From Marmoricola sp. (GTDB taxonomy: Bacteria > Actinomycetota > Actinomycetes > Propionibacteriales > Nocardioidaceae), in the NCBI GenBank assembly GCA_025964775.1, contig JAOPYE010000002.1, positions 1 through 64,000 of the forward strand: a DNA stretch of 64,000 nucleotides, read 5' to 3'. Below are positions 63,797-64,000 of this stretch, piece after piece (position 1 is the first letter of the stretch; every line of letters starts with the position of its first letter). The notes beneath the pieces were generated by a model. The model had not been told where the DNA came from. It worked only from the letters and a program-made list of their open reading frames with translations, and made no database searches. The position numbers and the translations under genes were made by a program.

Positions 63797-64000
63797 GACA
63801 CCTTCTTCGGGGCGTGCGCGACCACGGCGTCCGGGCGCCGCAGGTACAGCGGGTCCGGGTCGAGCAGCTCGAAGCGCTCGGCCACCACCAGTTCGGCCAG
63901 CACCGCTGCGCTGGGGTGCTCGGGGCCGGCGACGTTCGGGAACGAGTCCGGGTAGAGCAGCGCACCGTGACCGACGACCGTCTCCGTGGTCGCGGCCTCA
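63793..64000 (-). CDS. tsaB: tRNA threonylcarbamoyladenosine biosynthesis protein TsaB (5' truncated by window)
   Basis: The last ~68 codons of a gene that enters from beyond base 64000. The residues GHGALLYPDSF and the ending DPLYLRRPDAVV are typical of the TsaB C-terminus. TsaB partners TsaD. The GTGA overlap with rimI and the neighbours support the call; the catalytic-fold half lies outside the window. Confidence 0.85.
   Translation of the reverse strand, partial: EAATTETVVGHGALLYPDSFPNVAGPEHPSAAVLAELVVAERFELLDPDPLYLRRPDAVVAHAPKKVS

Overview
The window is high-GC DNA with actinobacterial gene content and gene order: mycothiol-dependent formaldehyde dehydrogenase, the eno-ftsB-DUF501-ppx string next to mazG and mfd, CIRCE-controlled groESL with a His-rich GroEL, and guaB followed by guaB3. 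A Nocardioides-like member of the Nocardioidaceae is the best guess (inference from content only). No tRNA, rRNA, insertion sequence or CRISPR array was seen.

Layout. 0-2.3 kb: the end of a DUF222/HNH protein, then four small poorly known minus-strand genes. 2.3-12.3 kb: a housekeeping minus-strand run (uracil-DNA glycosylase, YihY, Ppx/GppA, DUF501, FtsB, enolase, MazG, lipoprotein, Mfd), mostly joined by ATGA or GTGA overlaps. 12.3-40.8 kb: the unusual part, a 28-kb minus-strand supercluster built around two Pst-type phosphate ABC transporters. 41-44.5 kb: glpD, a 13-residue Cys-rich micropeptide gene and an arsR-aquaglyceroporin-arsC operon. 44.5-53 kb: guaB3, guaB, an ACT-GNAT protein, a sterol-desaturase-type hydroxylase with a TetR regulator, a flippase and two acyltransferase-like proteins. 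53-64 kb: groESL, a methyltransferase, a secreted GH16 enzyme, an ArsR-SRPBCC pair, mscR with a metallo-hydrolase, a SigE-family sigma factor with a membrane-bound partner, and tsaD-rimI-tsaB.

The supercluster. Two PstC-PstA-PstS-PstB sets are present, but the substrate-binding proteins are not lipoproteins: each ends in a Ser/Gly/Thr-rich linker, a CDxxTGxC motif, one membrane helix and an Arg-rich tail. Each set carries a sortase-fold membrane protein in which the catalytic His and Cys are replaced by Arg and Ala, and a very large secreted, membrane-anchored protein (868 and 923 residues). Around them are two further secreted PstS-like proteins with a VGSDTIQD motif, three proteins sharing a new WWGHEG module (one ending in a WxL-like domain), a DUF916/WxL-interacting-protein homologue, a 183-residue protein of unknown function and a lytic transglycosylase. 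Five tandem 11-bp GTTC-type PHO-box-like sites lie at the transcription-unit boundaries. I infer a phosphate-starvation-induced cell-surface assembly in which phosphate capture is tied to wall-bound proteins and to catalytically dead sortases. No phoU was found in the window.
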